DNA of 64,000 nucleotides from Cyathus striatus (Eukaryota > Basidiomycota > Agaricomycetes > Agaricales > Nidulariaceae): contig JAOVFP010000016.1 in the NCBI GenBank assembly GCA_025738555.1, positions 3,162,001 through 3,226,000 of the forward strand, written 5' to 3'. Made by a program: the position numbers and the translations under genes. Of the stretch, positions 36,578 through 50,800 are shown piece by piece (position 1 is the first letter of the stretch; every line of letters begins with the position of its first letter). The notes under the pieces are model-generated. The model had not been told where the DNA came from. It was given only the letters and a program-made list of their open reading frames with translations, and made no database searches.

Positions 36578-37684
36578 TCAATGCGCGTATTCCTTCGATA
36601 GATCATACGCCGTCACGCTTCTAATGTGATGAGCCGGTATGCATCCCTCCGAATCACCCTCACTAGCGATCTCACCCTCCTCCGTGAGGTAGAACACTAT
36701 TCCTTCGGCCATGGCTTCTGTAACATCTACTTCAATCATGACTGTTGTCTTTGGCACCTCGTTGAGTACTAGCGTACATATTAGTACCTTATTAACGTGT
36801 AAAATAAAATAACAAACCTGCAAGATGTTTCCCTAAGAGCTGCGGCTCTTTGAATAACCCGATATAATTCAAGTTAGCTGGTTGTACTATTCCTTTCTCC
36901 TCTTATTATCATGGGTAAGTGCGCCTAGAAACCAGGGGTGAAACAAAGGACCCACGTATAACTCCCCATTGCTTTAGAGTTGACTTATAATACGCTGTTG
37001 TGATCCCTTCAGAAGGTCCAATCCTCCGCGTGCTACTATCAATACCCTGGGGTCTATGGTTAGAATCCCCGAGGTAAGTAAAAGGGAAAGACAACTTACA
37101 GGGATCCTGTGTCCATCCATAACCCGTATCCAAAGGGTGTTAACCTTTTCATGGTACACAATCTCAGGCTCAACTATAAGCTGAAATAGACGAGGGACGC
37201 AAGCCTTAACCGCAGCAATAATGTCTTCAACCGTTACACCTTTGTCTAAGTGCTCTATCTTGGAAATCATCAGCAACGGCTAGCGCAACAAGAGGGCACT
37301 GTATCATACCAATTGTTCCACCCTAACATAACCATCCGGCCGAAATGGAAGGGGTCGTGCAGGCGGCCTGCTCCCATTTCTAAGAAGCCAAAGTAGCTTT
37401 TTGTAAAAAGGTGTATCTATATTCCATGGTCGTCGTCTTCGAAACCTGGGAGGACGATCTCGAGTGCGGTTCCAGGGAAGGGTATCGAATGGATGGATCC
37501 ACTTCTTGTTAACTGTTGCTTTTTTTGAGTAAAAGAGTTGCCCTCCAGGAATAAGTATAAGATTGGTGGTCTTTTGAGCCGTATTTTGTGAAGTCCGAAA
37601 AGGCGAAAAGATGTTGGAGACTGCTCTTGCGTAGCATGCTATTCGAAAAACCATTTCTCGCAGAAATCCAGGTTTCTGGAACAC
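36578..37684 (-). CDS. Tpt1/KptA-like protein, divergent tRNA 2'-phosphotransferase
   Basis: Exons contain KKLLWLLRNGSR, PLPFRPDGYVRVEQL, GVTVEDIIAAVKACVPRLF and LWIRVMDGHRIP, then a poorly matching middle, and a good family C-terminus (VMIEVDVTEAMAEGIVFYLT, CIPAHHIRSVTAYDLSK). Tpt1 removes the 2'-phosphate left at the tRNA splice junction, using NAD+. The family's Arg-His pair in LRHG is Arg-Asn here (AGA AAT GGG), and the expected HGT and RxHIH elements of the second half are not visible. Either the protein is degenerate or repurposed, or exons in the middle are misread. The start is uncertain: a basic N-terminal extension precedes the domain. Confidence 0.6.
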
Positions 37685-38879
37685 TAAGCATAAGAAATGA
37701 TTATTGGTGCAATGTGTTCATCTGTAAAATGCAATTAAAGTATAATCCATCAGTAGGAATGATGAGTGCGCACATTTATGAAAAGTTTTAACCAAGTTTT
37801 AACACGTCGAAGTGCAATAAGTACTACAAAGCCTGCAAGTGCCTATTCCGGCTTGGGACGCGCCCCGCACGCTCTTCAGTCACGTGTTGTGTTACTGTCA
37901 CACATACACACACTCTATTACCTATTTAGTATGTACACAGATGTACACATCGATCAAGTGCCAGATAACTAAGGTAAGTACATACCAGTTTCAACTGGAC
38001 ATGGAAGGCGAGGTACTTATTCTAATCTAACAACGAAGTTGTCACTCACACGCCAGCTTTTAAAAACGCAACCAATTCCAAAACCTCTGTATGTGTACAT
38101 GCCCATATATTTGTTCGTCACAAGTGCACTTGTACAATGCTGATCGCTGAGTCAAGTTATATCGCAGCCATGAGCATGAACGAACCGATCCACACAGATT
38201 AACTAGTGGACTTGGTATACAATATACGTTATTACTGCTCTGTGATATATGATTCTTTCCTAGTAGTATAACCATTTGAAATTTTCAGAGTAATGGGGTA
38301 GACGTGTGACAGTTTGGTCCTGGAGTTGTATCCATAATAGTACCTTCTTCGAGTCACTTCAGAAGTTCAGATAGTACCAAGAATAACAGTGCAAGGCAGG
38401 GCAGAGTATTGTAGAGCATAGCAAAATTAGGTTTGATCTGCGAAGCATTGGACAACAAACCCAACGTTAGATATAGAGGCGGCCATAAGTAGGAGTAATA
38501 TCTACTGTGTCAAGTTGGTGTCAAGCACGTTCATCTCGTAGTTATCGACAAGAACCACTGAACAGATAACGAAGCCTTAATGGATTGCCAGTACGCAAAT
38601 GATTATCCAGGGACCAGCAGTCGAGCAACGCTCTGGATCTCGAGTCTTCATAAATGAGATGAGGGATGCAATGATGGAGTAGTTTAGCGAATCACCGTAG
38701 AGACCATGTATGTGACTGGGTTCAACCAGATTGTAGGCCTTGTAACAAGAGAGTGTGTATGTTTATAATGAATAGGACAGAGCGAGTTCGACCTCCAATA
38801 TCAAAGTAGATGACCTCCTAAACGGTTCCAAAATCTGGGTCACTAAACGGCCAGAACAATGGCATAACGAGGTGTTATC

Positions 38880-38960
38880 TTGAAGTTGAACGTTTGAACG
38901 TTGAAATTGAAAATTTGAAACGCTGACGTTGCAAGTTGCAATGTTGAATATTTTGTTGAA
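38880..38960. repeat. Degenerate short tandem repeat (GTTGAA/CGTTTGAA)
   Basis: About eight imperfect units such as AAGTTGAACGTTTGAACGTTG run through 80 bp. No function is evident. Confidence 0.5.
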
Positions 38961-39857
38961 TCGTCCGCGTCATCGGCAACTGGCAGTGGTTTATGTAATC
39001 ACAATCAAGTCCTGAAAAAGTTGTACGTTCGAACTTCTAGCCTCAGCGCCATCTTACAAATTCTGTGCCAGATCCTTGCCAGAGTCCTGGACCTCGACGC
39101 TCGCAACCAATGTGCACTACAGTAACACATGTCTTATGCATGACGCGTTTCCGACGGATACTACAATTACAGTCCATCCATGTCTTTGCAGGCTGCCAGT
39201 TGTTGCCAGCCTCCTTTACTAATACTACCTCTTCGAAGGGAGCTCGACGACTAAGTACTCTGTTTCTCATCTTCCACGCATCCGACTCGGCAGATGCCTT
39301 CAAGTGTAACTACTTCGTCGGCGCTCTGGTACCTCGACGTTGTGACGTCCATAATTGCTTATCATTGCCGCTCTATCTTCCAAGTGTTCAAATGCAAACT
39401 TGAACAAAATTCTGGAGTATGACCTAAATGCGCGCCATCATGCCCCAGCACATCTGAATACTTACATGCAATGGCGTGCTTGCATGTATTTGATATTTGA
39501 CGCACATAGCAGAGAAGTAGTAAGTCACAATGTACTGCGAGAGCGCACGTACAAGGCAACTACCTATTGGGAGGAGTACTGGCTCTACTACTAGTACAAG
39601 TCTTATTTCACAACATTATGCGTCAAACTTGAAAGGTGAGTGGGTATCGAGCCTGTACTTGTCAATTAGTAGCGTAAACCAGTCGAACATCAGGCTGGCG
39701 TTGCTACATAATTCGCCCGCAAACCCGCCAAATTGTACTCTCCCCACTGGGGTACGAACACGTTTCAAACAAATACCTAGCCCTGGACAGTCTCTGGACA
39801 TTACGACCTTATATACAGGGTATATGTAGCCTGCCTATAGGCTGCTGTGGCCTACCG

Positions 39858-39875
39858 TTTTTTTTTTTTTTTTTT
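39858..39875. repeat. Poly-T tract (18 T)
   Basis: Uninterrupted T run followed by further T-rich sequence. Length is unreliable in a homopolymer-error-prone assembly. Confidence 0.8.
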
Positions 39876-40968
39876 CCCTTTAATATTTTTTTCCTCTAAT
39901 ATTTTGATTAAGACTACTGTTGTTCTCATCGTTCGGACGCAATTAAAGAGGTTGAAAAAATTGGTCAGGTATCTCATTCCCGACACTTCGATTTATTTCT
40001 ATTGATTTCTAATGCCCGTTCATTATCTTTGAATGTTGCTTGCCTGCATATTTGTCGCAACCGCAGTCTACATTACCGAGTAGATTATCCACCCTAGTAG
40101 ACCCTCCGTGCCTCTCTCACAGAAGTGATCCTGCCTCATCCCTTTTCGAAATTCAAACCAGGTCTGGAGTATTCCGATGATGCGGCCAAAACCCTGCCTA
40201 TTTAACCTGCTTTCTGAACATCTCATCACATCGGCTTACTGGAAATAGCACTTCTCGGGAACTTATTGCTTTACTTATTTCATTCTTTCAGAGTCTGCTT
40301 TCCCTTGTGCGTTAACTTGTGTCCATCCCCATACACATCTACCCTGTAACCCTGCGCCTTAGAGAAAGCAGGGTAGACGTTTTTGTACCTCCCACCTAAT
40401 GTTCAATGTTCTACACATTTTATTTTGATTCTATGACTATCATATATTTATTGTACCCCATTTAACGACGTCTTGTATTCTGCCCTTATCCTATATACGA
40501 GCAGTCACGATCGCTATATCTGCTTCGCATCGTTTAACTTGCGTATCAGTTCTTTCTTGATGTTTATCCAGATTCTGAACTTTAAAGACGTCGTCAGTTA
40601 GCTTATGTCAAGCATATGTCGTCCACAACACACGAGGTCGGTTAACTAATTTTCAACCTTTCGGCCACAATACGTCACAGTGGCATCTGGTGTTCGCCTG
40701 GATCCAATATAACACATCATCTAGATTGGTGCAAACCAAAGAATAAGTTTAATTTATAACGTTGTTCAAACGTTCCAATGCATTCGCATGCCTTTTTTTT
40801 AGTATGTACATACATGTCCGCGTATTGTCCATTCCAACATGTTGTAAGTAGCGTAACCGTTCAGTACTCCATTACAGTAGCTATCTCGCGTGTATTGTTT
40901 AATACAAGTCATACCATATACAAAGCAAATAAAATGTACACACAAGAAAAAAAGATATTGTATATACA

Positions 40969-43769
40969 TCATTGTACTCGCGGCTTTTTGGGGTCCCTTT
41001 GTGGAGTGTTTCTTGTCGAGCCGCTCACTGACATTGGCTGAGGAGAATTTGTCCTGGTAACAGGAGCAGAGCTCTGCCCACTGATCTCTTTCTTCAGATC
41101 TTGAAGCCATTTTCCACCCTCAGCTCCATCAAATAACCACACATGACTGCAAAAAAAGAATGCGTCAGCTACAAGACATTATTGTTCCTCTAAATCGTTG
41201 ACTTACCTATCACCAACCCTCTGCGGTGGTTTGCGCTCTTCGTATGAATCGGAAGAAGGCCGCTTCTTCAAGTTTCCACGTGGCGGCTGAAGACGAGTAT
41301 TGCTATCTGCGCTAGTTACAGGAGCCGAAGTGGGCGGAATAGTAGGTGGTGGTGGTAAATCCCATCCCAGTTCATCAGTTAGATGCTCTACAATTCCATC
41401 TGCATTTCCTAATAGAACAATCTTCCAAGAGATATGTCAGCTAAAATAGATGGAAAGAATCGTTGATAATGCTACGCACATCCGGATTGATATGTCTTAT
41501 AGGGGTTTTATTAATCAAAATCTGAAATAGACGCGCATGTATATGATACATGAATAGCAGACAAAATGAATGCTAAGAGGTGCTAACCTGTGGTATTGAA
41601 TGAGGAAGATGTGCTATGGGTTACTTGGGTTAGCCTTGCTCCGCACATGAAGCATGAAGTGGACAAACATAAGATCTCCGCCACAGGAGACACTTTCAGC
41701 GAAGTCCCAATAACAAGCAACAAATCAACCTTGTCCCTATCTTCTGCTAGTGAATGATCGAACTCATCCGTGAGTTTTTCGCCGAAAAACGTGATATCAG
41801 GCTGCGGAAAATCAGTCAGACGACCGACTCTCAAAATGACTCCGCAATGGCTATGACGTCAAAAAATAGCATCGGGTAAGCTCACCTTCATTATCCCAGC
41901 AGGATATAGCGGACCATCACTCTCATCCTCGACATCACTATCCCACTCACCCTTAGCCTTTTTTCGGCTTTTCTTCTTCCCCTTCGCTGGAACGGTGGGA
42001 ACGTTACACACCGTACACAGAGGTACCTTCCTCCTGAGGATATCGGCTTCGATCTCCTTTCCGTCTACCTTCCTGCGACATTGTAGACAAGAAGCGGTAG
42101 CGAAAGAGCCATGACACTGAAGGACCCGCTTGACACCTGCTAGTGTTTCTAGGGTATCTATATTTTGTGTATAGTTCTGAAAGGTGTTAAAGATCTCGTA
42201 GTTAGAATAGACTGAAAGATTTCTCGGAGAAGGAAGATATTTTTGACCCTACCCGAAGCAACTTCGGGGAGAAAAGGATGAGCGGGACGGATCTTAAATA
42301 AGTGATAGTAGTCTACTCGTACCTTTCCCTTATCTTCTACTGTCTTTATGAACCGGTGGCATGGTGATGGTACAAAATTAGATGGATAAATCTGACTGAT
42401 CCTCGGGTTAATAAAGGCCCTCTACCGGTCACAATGGTTTAAAGAGCTTACTATGCAAATGAGCTGCAGAAAGCCCGTGTTAACTCTCCAAAAGAAACAG
42501 AATATGAGATGCTGGCTCACTAGAACACTGAAAGAAAAATGAATGAAGATCGGTGTCATAGCCTGAAAATGCTACAATTGGCTACTCGCACCAGAAGGAT
42601 TTTCTCGGAAGTAGTTGATATCAAACCTGCATAGAAGAAAGTGGTATGAGATTATCATCTCGGAGTCAGCGAACCGAGGGTTCTCACATTTGCTGTGGAT
42701 CGTCCAAATCATATTCCCCTCGGTCTTTGAGAGTGGCATAGAGCCCGTTGCGAGAGCGGAAGTCTGGGATACCACATGATACACCTCAAAGAAGTAAAAG
42801 AAGAAATAATGAGAGGACCGCCATTATAATTAGGACTTTCAATCCTACTAATTCCCGCTCCAGTAAGAATGAGGATTCGCTGGGAGTTTTGGATAAGTTG
42901 GACAGCATCAGCAATCGTGTTGTACTGCGTCAATCTATCTCGCATCCGCAATCTAGATAGATAGGAGAACTATTACTGGGAAATTTCACGCGCCCAGGAA
43001 CTGGCTGCTCACTGATGGGACATGGCCACGCGGAGAAAGTACAGCATCGTAGCTGGTTTTCTATTTTGTAACTGGGGACACTGTGGTCATGTATAGGACA
43101 TTGTATCAAAACAGACAGAACATGTGGGTAGTAGAAAACCAACCAGATTAATGCCAAAGGCAAGCAGAAGCTTGGGGATTGGTATGTTACGCTTTATTAC
43201 ATACTCTTGCATAAATGAAGACATCCCTGCAAAGCGAACGGAATGCACAGTTTAGGCGCGTCATGTTTGGGGTGTAGTTGGTAATAGAGAGTTGCTGACC
43301 GCGCTCCTTTAGATGGTGCAGCATCTGCTTGACTTCTTGCTTCGACCAGGCTTCTTCTTCTCCTTAAGATAGAACACAGGGTTGAGAAACAAGGAGAAAC
43401 CACGTGGTTCCAAGAACGGGCCAAATCATTACCTTCCTTATCCTGTGCGTATAAGGGGCCGATATCGAGCTCTTCCACGTCGTTATCAGCAGGTCTATAT
43501 AGATCGTCCTCATCTTCGGAGTCCACTTGAACCGTGAGTTCAGCATTGTCATCTTGATCATCTTTTGGAATCGCCTGCAGAAGATCTTCTACGGTCTCGG
43601 GATCGATATCCACGTCTTCTGAAGCCTCCAGAAACGCGCGAATTTGGAGAGACAGCAAGACATCCGGAGAGAGGTCGGCCTCGACATCATTGCTCCCAGC
43701 AGACTGATGCTCAGAGGTACATTCATGTTCGATCTTGAGATTAAAATCAGCTGAAGTGTCTGGATGCAT
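40969..43769 (-). CDS. Sirtuin, SIRT1/Hst-type NAD+-dependent deacetylase
   Basis: Many-exon gene, all junctions in phase. Start [15 protein letters not shown]; acidic N-terminus, then a helical region ([33 protein letters not shown]) seen in class I sirtuins. Catalytic core: LTGAGIS then [15 protein letters not shown] (NAD+ site), [10 protein letters not shown], and QCHGSF with the catalytic His. The zinc module has CLQC and CTVC separated by a basic stretch, followed by an unusual Lys-rich and acidic insertion ([17 protein letters not shown]). Then [28 protein letters not shown] and [10 protein letters not shown]. The Pro/Ser-rich tail ends [11 protein letters not shown]-like. Likely nuclear; it removes acyl groups from histone and other lysines. 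Exon 41583-41608 region is tiny and easily missed (SHLPHSIPQ). No lesion found. Confidence 0.9.
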
Positions 43770-44617
43770 CTGGAGAACGTTGAAACGAGAAAGGAATAGG
43801 CTACAGGGTGGCAATAGACGCGACGAAAGATAGAAAGCAGATGCAGCGGGTTACGGTACAAGGAACCGCGTGGATCGCGGCGGAATAGAGATAGGAAGAG
43901 TTTGATACGGAGATAATTAAGGATGACAAGTGAAAGTACTAGGTTGGTGGGATGAATACGGATGGCTGGGAGTAAGTGATGGTCGAAGACAGGAGCAAGT
44001 CAACTGGAAGGGGTAACCGTCGCTTAGCGCATTTGGCTGACAGTGACAATTTAAGACGTAACCAAACACGTGCACATATACCGCTCATCGCGTCCGACCG
44101 TCCCTCCGACTCGTGTACCATTCCGCGGCCGAGCTCTCGACGGACGGTTTCAGCCTTCTTTCGTTCCCTATTCCCCGTTAACTTCGTTTCATGATTATTT
44201 GCCAGCAATATCTCGCCTTTTAACTGCTTTTATTTCACTCACTAATCTGAAGAGAAACATATATCAACCGGAACTGACGGTGCAGAGCAAGAAAGGAAAC
44301 TCCCTTTCCTAGTTTGTTCTCTGCATCACTTCATCCATTCCCTGTCGCGCCTAAGCACAGCCTAAGTATGCACCTATACATTGCCTCGCGCGTGATTTCG
44401 TGCGTAACCTGACGTGTATAACCTAATCTCCTACCAGTCGTATCAAAATTCGCGCTTTCATTTCTCTTCCTTACCAGGAGCCAGTAATCTCAAAATAGAT
44501 CGTAGACGGGAATTGGTTTCGGGCGGTTCTCAGGAGATTCCTGTCCACAGCTTGCATTTAAACCCTACTTGTCCAGCAACCTTTATTGCCCATTCTTCCC
44601 AACTTCCCCCCCACAAT
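43770..44617. other. Divergent intergenic region
   Basis: Upstream regions of the sirtuin (minus) and the chorismate-lyase-like gene (plus). No specific element recognised. Confidence 0.5.
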
Positions 44618-45535
44618 ATGACTACTATCGACAGCTTCAGCCCCAAAGTCAACCAGTATCAGTGTCCGTCTTAGACCTCTTTCATATCTTATACGATGTC
44701 ATTAACCTTCAACATATCCTTATATACAGTTTCCATGGCCTTCAGAGGTTACTGGTCTCGAGCGCATCGCACTCTCTGCACAGGGTGACCTCCAGCGTGT
44801 CTTAAGGTTTGTTGTGGGCCTATTCGTTATTCCATACAGTCATCATTGACACTCGCATCATTCCTCAGCGCTTTCTTCGCCCGGCCTATTAACATTCAAC
44901 TAGTCTATTCCCACACATATGTTCAAGAGACCCCAAGCTCACCTCTGACACCCCTCACTCTCCCTTGTCCAGAAACCTTAGCTGCTGCTTCACCTTTGCA
45001 ACCTATTGTTCAAACACGACAGGTGCTGCTTCAGTGTGGGGGCAAGACGGTCTGTACGGCAACATCAACAGTTCGCATTACATCACCGGAATGCGCCCAA
45101 CTATTCCTTGAAGAGAAATACGCTATCGGACAGATGTTCAGGAGGCTTCAGAAAGTACCAGCATTCGTCCTTCTTACAGTCGGCCTCGGCCTAGTAGACG
45201 ATGAGCAACCCAGTGAGAAGTCGGCTTCCGTCTCGCAGTTCTTCAACGCAGAGTCCAAGAAGAGTAACCAGCTATGGCGGAAATACAAGCTCACAATCCC
45301 CGATTTCGAATGCGAAATTCTGGAAGTGTTCCCTACGCGCGACATGTTCCTGTATGGTGATGAGTGGTTGACCGATAGCCACTTGATTAAGACAAGGTTA
45401 GAGCCTTCTCATAGAGACGTTCACATTCTTAACCTCGCGAATCCAATAGAACCTGATACTCGTGATTGGACTAGGCTTCTTGCTTGTCCTCGTTTGAATT
45501 TCCAAGATTCAAACTCGGCCCACATTTTAATATAG
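44618..45535 (+). CDS. UTRA/chorismate-lyase-fold-like protein
   Basis: Proposed exons 44618-44647, 44730-44806 and 44869-45535 sum to 258 codons including the stop. Visible text: LERIALSAQGDLQRVLSAFF, ARPINIQLVYSH, VQTRQVLLQCGGKTVCTATS, KYAIGQMFRRLQKVPAFVLL, LWRKYKLTIPDFECEILEVF. The order (a helix with DLQR, a strand pair with R.V.L, C.A.S, then IGQ and a late E.FP strand) resembles the UbiC/UTRA fold, known for chorismate pyruvate-lyase and small-ligand binding. I recognise it only as a fold-level match. The first exon is inferred from phase and is weak; exons 2 and 3 are firm. The function is unassigned. Confidence 0.55.
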
Positions 45536-46085
45536 TCGTCGGTTGTCTCTGCTGCGGGCAGGTGGACTCTTGAAGTAGATTTCTCGTTCTGATATTTCCT
45601 TGTACATTTGTAGACTGCATTTCATAAGTATTTTATAGCATGTTGTAAACTTCTCGCGCATTCCAATATTCCTATCTCTTCCACTGGTATGATAAGCTAT
45701 TTGCCGGCCGAGACGTCAGATGAAATTATGGGATTTACATAATGATAAGCAAAGAAAGTGTAACGGAGCATATCATTCTCCTCGAAACCGGGAGCTCAAG
45801 CTCAAGTGGAGTAACAGCATATAAACAAAATCATTAAGTACTTGTGACCGGGAACGCATCGGGCTCATAACTTATCGTAATCTCAGCTATACCCAAACGT
45901 CTTATGGCTATTGATTCAATAATTACTGAATCCCCTAAAGCTCCCATAGAAGGATTATTATTTACAAGGCATGTATATACATGTGGTATCATGTTAATGC
46001 ATAGAACATGAGGGAACTAAATCTAAAGTACACTATAAAATACAATGCGAAAGACAATAAAGATGACAACATAAGGATCTTTCCA
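45536..46085. other. Intergenic between convergent genes
   Basis: AT-rich 3' flanks. Nothing recognised. Confidence 0.5.
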
Positions 46086-46608
<523 letters not shown>

Positions 46609-46913
46609 TGTAAAGTGATAGGTGGGTGCGGCGAGGCGAGGGTGCTTTGAGTGGCGGGTGTAAGAAGCAGGTGAAGTGCAAAAATGGAACAATCGACTCG
46701 TTGATTTATGCAAACGCGATCGCGTTAAACCACGTGACATTCACGCTTCGTGTTTGATCAACAAAACTAAACGAAATGTAAATCAGCACAGCCACCACTG
46801 TCATTATATAAAGAAAGCTCAAGTGACTCCGAACCGTCATTCGCATTTTGCACTCTCCCGCCACTTCCACCATCACTTCATCTTCATCTCCTACCAACCC
46901 CCTCTATAAGACA
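46609..46913. promoter_or_regulatory. Bidirectional H3/H4 promoter, copy 2
   Basis: 305 bp. The palindrome AACGCGATCGCGTT at 46713-46726 and CACGTG at 46731-46736 match copy 1 in order and close spacing. TATATAA at 46805-46811 faces H4. The rest of the spacer is only partly alike, so these blocks stand out as conserved. Confidence 0.65.
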
Positions 46914-47382
<469 letters not shown>

Positions 47383-47808
47383 GGGTTTAGGGTTTTCTGT
47401 TGCTTGTGTATATTGTCTATTACTTGTATCATGTATTTTTATAATCCATATCATTTCGCATGGAAGCTTTATTTGCATTCTGGCATAACTACTTAACCGA
47501 GTAAACTGTAATTGTCGAGTGCAATACTGTGCAACGTCTTATTCCATATAGGAAGATGATGAATGGTTAATAACTTGGGAGTCTGAGGTACTGATAATTA
47601 GATTCGTGACGTCATGAGGAGCATGTTATCGTTCAACGTTCATTCCCGACAATGACTCTCAGGCAGTGAGTGCACTGTACGTATAGTATGGCTACGCAGT
47701 ACTGCTTTGTTGATAAATACGTGCGATTGCTAAATACAAATGCTGATCGAGTGAAATCACTATTATTAATCTACACGATGTGTTAATGATGCTCAATACC
47801 GCCTTCCA
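47383..47808. other. Intergenic between convergent genes
   Basis: 3' flanks of H4 copy 2 and the Doa10 gene. Nothing recognised. Confidence 0.5.
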
Positions 47809-50800
47809 TTAGCGAATAGCCGGTCCTAATGTTTCTACTCTGGGGGCGCGCCCATTAGTCTTCTCTTTCTCCTCTTTGTCTGGTTCATGGTTTCGTAACC
47901 TCATCTCCACTAGGAACTCTTTGTCTCGGACGGTCTGTGACCAGGACGAAAGGTAGTCGTAAAGAACAGATCCTGAACGGAGAAGCCCTACAAGCATGAA
48001 AATCCCGGGATAAACGTGCATGACTAAGGAGATAAAAAGATCAGTAACAGCTATATCCTAACGACACCGAAAGCGTACAAATAAACTTCCTGTCCACATG
48101 AATGGCAGGTATGAAGTATTGCGCAGCTTTGAAAACGACACCAGGTAATAGAATCATTCCCAATAGTCCTCCAGCGAGAGGTCCAATAACCTCTTTTGTA
48201 GCTTGGATAGGATCAGGACGCGTCCAGCCATTGTTAGTGATCTGGATGTACAAAACAGGTGTCAGGTAACATTTCAAGAACGAACGCATAAATAGAAAAT
48301 AAACTGACATGTTGTAGGCCTCTTATTATACGGTTTTGTCGTTGGATTCTGTTTACATGCAGTGCGATCTTTGCATACAATAATCCAAGCGCCCAAGCAT
48401 CAACAACCCGGATCCGTGGAGTCATGCCAGGATCGAGGGCTAGTCTAACCGGAAGGACAATGTATAATTCCATCACGAAAGCCACCAAAACGGGGATGAT
48501 AATTCCAAGGCAGATTATCATGTAAGATATCTTTGCCATCCAGAGGAGGCCGCGTTTGAAGACCAGAATACGCAAGTCGCCCCGAGGTCCAGTTCCACTG
48601 TGGCGTTGGCGGCGTTTGTCCAGACGGTCAACGGCCTGCATAGTAAGACAGCATCCCCAGACAAGGTAAAACCCGACGATGAGGGAATACCCGTCATGAA
48701 CTTCACGCATGGTGAAGAGGCTAAAGAAGCTTCTCCCAAGTTGGACGGGGAGAGCAACAGCGACTCCAAGCAATATAGCTCCAATAATCCAAAGGACAGT
48801 GATAAATGAGATGACCCGGTATCTGAACAACGGCGGAATATACACAATACAATAATCATCTTTGACATTATGTCTGGCGCGTTCAGCTTCCGTATCTTGA
48901 GCTGCTATCAGCTCCTTCGCAATTTCGTCAATGGGTTCTCCGTTTTCATTGACGGATGCAGTTGCGCGCATATCACGAGGGAGAGCAAGATGGTCCGTAT
49001 TAGGGACGCGGCGGAACGAACCATCTTTCACGGTTTTGATGGCATCTGGTTTTAGCCCTGATCTGAGAAAGTCGAGACTCCAAATCCTCCAACTTAACTC
49101 CTCTTCTGGATACCGCCCACCGAAGAAGTAAGATGTGAGACGGAGGCTGGCAGCTAAATACTTCCAGATCTTCGTTGCAAGCTGTTTGATCGGTTTCTTG
49201 GGTCTGAAGTAGCGCATTGTGTAAGGTAACACAAGGTGGAGGAACAGTAGGTCAACCGGGACATTAGACAGCGGTTCCCTTGATGCTACTCAGAATAATA
49301 AGCGACTATTTAATAGCTCAAAAACGTACCTATTCTTCCACCGGAAAGGCATGATAGATTTGTTCCCTAGTATCAAAAGCCCGGCAACACTGCCAACAAC
49401 GCATGCCACGACAAATGAATACATCACTCCACTGACACATATCTTGCGCAGTTGCGTGAGAGTTGGTCTATCCAGAATATCGCGTATAGGATGCGAGTTC
49501 TGGTCTTGAGGGTCCTTGATGAACCACATCGCACCAGGACGCATGACGGTCCGACAGCCAGAAAGCAGTACTGCAAAGGAATACCTAAAATTAAATGTGT
49601 TTAGCAACAGAATACAGTGAACATCTCGTGAGACATACATAAACATAGTTCCCGCAACCCAGTGATAGAACATAGCAGTTAACGGGGCTTGAACAAAGAA
49701 TGCGATCCGAGATTGAAGATTGGCTTCAGGGAACAACCAAACGGTACACAAATCCAGCACCATACCGCAACCCAGAGGAAAGACGACAAGCTCTATAAAT
49801 ATAAAGGCAGCTACCTATAATATCAGGTCAGTTTCAGAGTTTGAGAATGGTAACTACAGAAAAGATACATACCTTTACAACAAGGAGTTGTTGGCGAACT
49901 GCATTTCGCACGGCACGTCCAGCAGTCCGAGCGTTACCCACCGTCAGGATGTTCAGATATAGAGCAAGAAGCAACCCAACGACAGCGTAACCCAAAACCA
50001 CGGCAAATGCCCGTTCGGTAGGGCCTTGGCCCAGAGCCATCTTTGTCCAAGTTTCAGTAAACTTTGCATAAGCGAGCCTAACTTCCTTTCCGAGCATTGC
50101 AAAATAAGGTTCGGTGGATTGCACAAGAGCAGGGAACGCAGATTCGATCATGTTTATCGTGGAGTTCCCAGCATCCATGACAGATGAACTCGAAGGGACA
50201 TCTTTAGCGTTCCAGCCGAGCAGATCGGACATGGGAGAGTTCACTGTTGACGCTGCACGAGAGTACTATATGCTTGATCAGTATCGTGGTGATGGTAGAT
50301 AATAATGCTGGGCTTACTAGCTCCGACGATGTATTGGATAAGCCTTCAGCGGCATCCTTCCCGAATATACGACTTACGAAGAAGAAACTGAGGAAAGAAA
50401 TAAGCCGGAGGACTGAACTAATAAGTCGGAAAAGGCGAGGTAACAGAAGAACGACAACAACGTGGGCGGTGTTATCTACAATTGGGTCTGTGATGATCCT
50501 AATTGCACGAATGGGTAAGTGTACAATTTGGAAGAATCTATGAGGATCGAGCTACATGTGAGATATTAGTTCATGTCAACCCTATTCTCAAGCAGAACTG
50601 GTAGGTACATACTGATAGCAGAGCGGTAGACTTCCCTATAGTAAACGGTATCCATACGCCAAGCCCGATAGCAGTGTCTAGTACAAAGATCATGATGGCG
50701 GCCTGCAATACATCGTAAGTTAGCAATTACAATCAACCCAAAGTTCGAACTCACATTTTGGAGAACACCGTGGATAGGACCCCGCATTCCAATGGCTAAA

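Larger units (their letters stand above)
37685..40968. other. Gene-poor stretch of 3.3 kb
   Basis: The longest space without a gene in the window. It is AT-rich, with a T18 tract and a short degenerate GTTGAA-type repeat (listed separately). No family signatures, exon chains or tRNA B-box were recognised. A long non-coding RNA is possible but unsupported. Confidence 0.45.
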
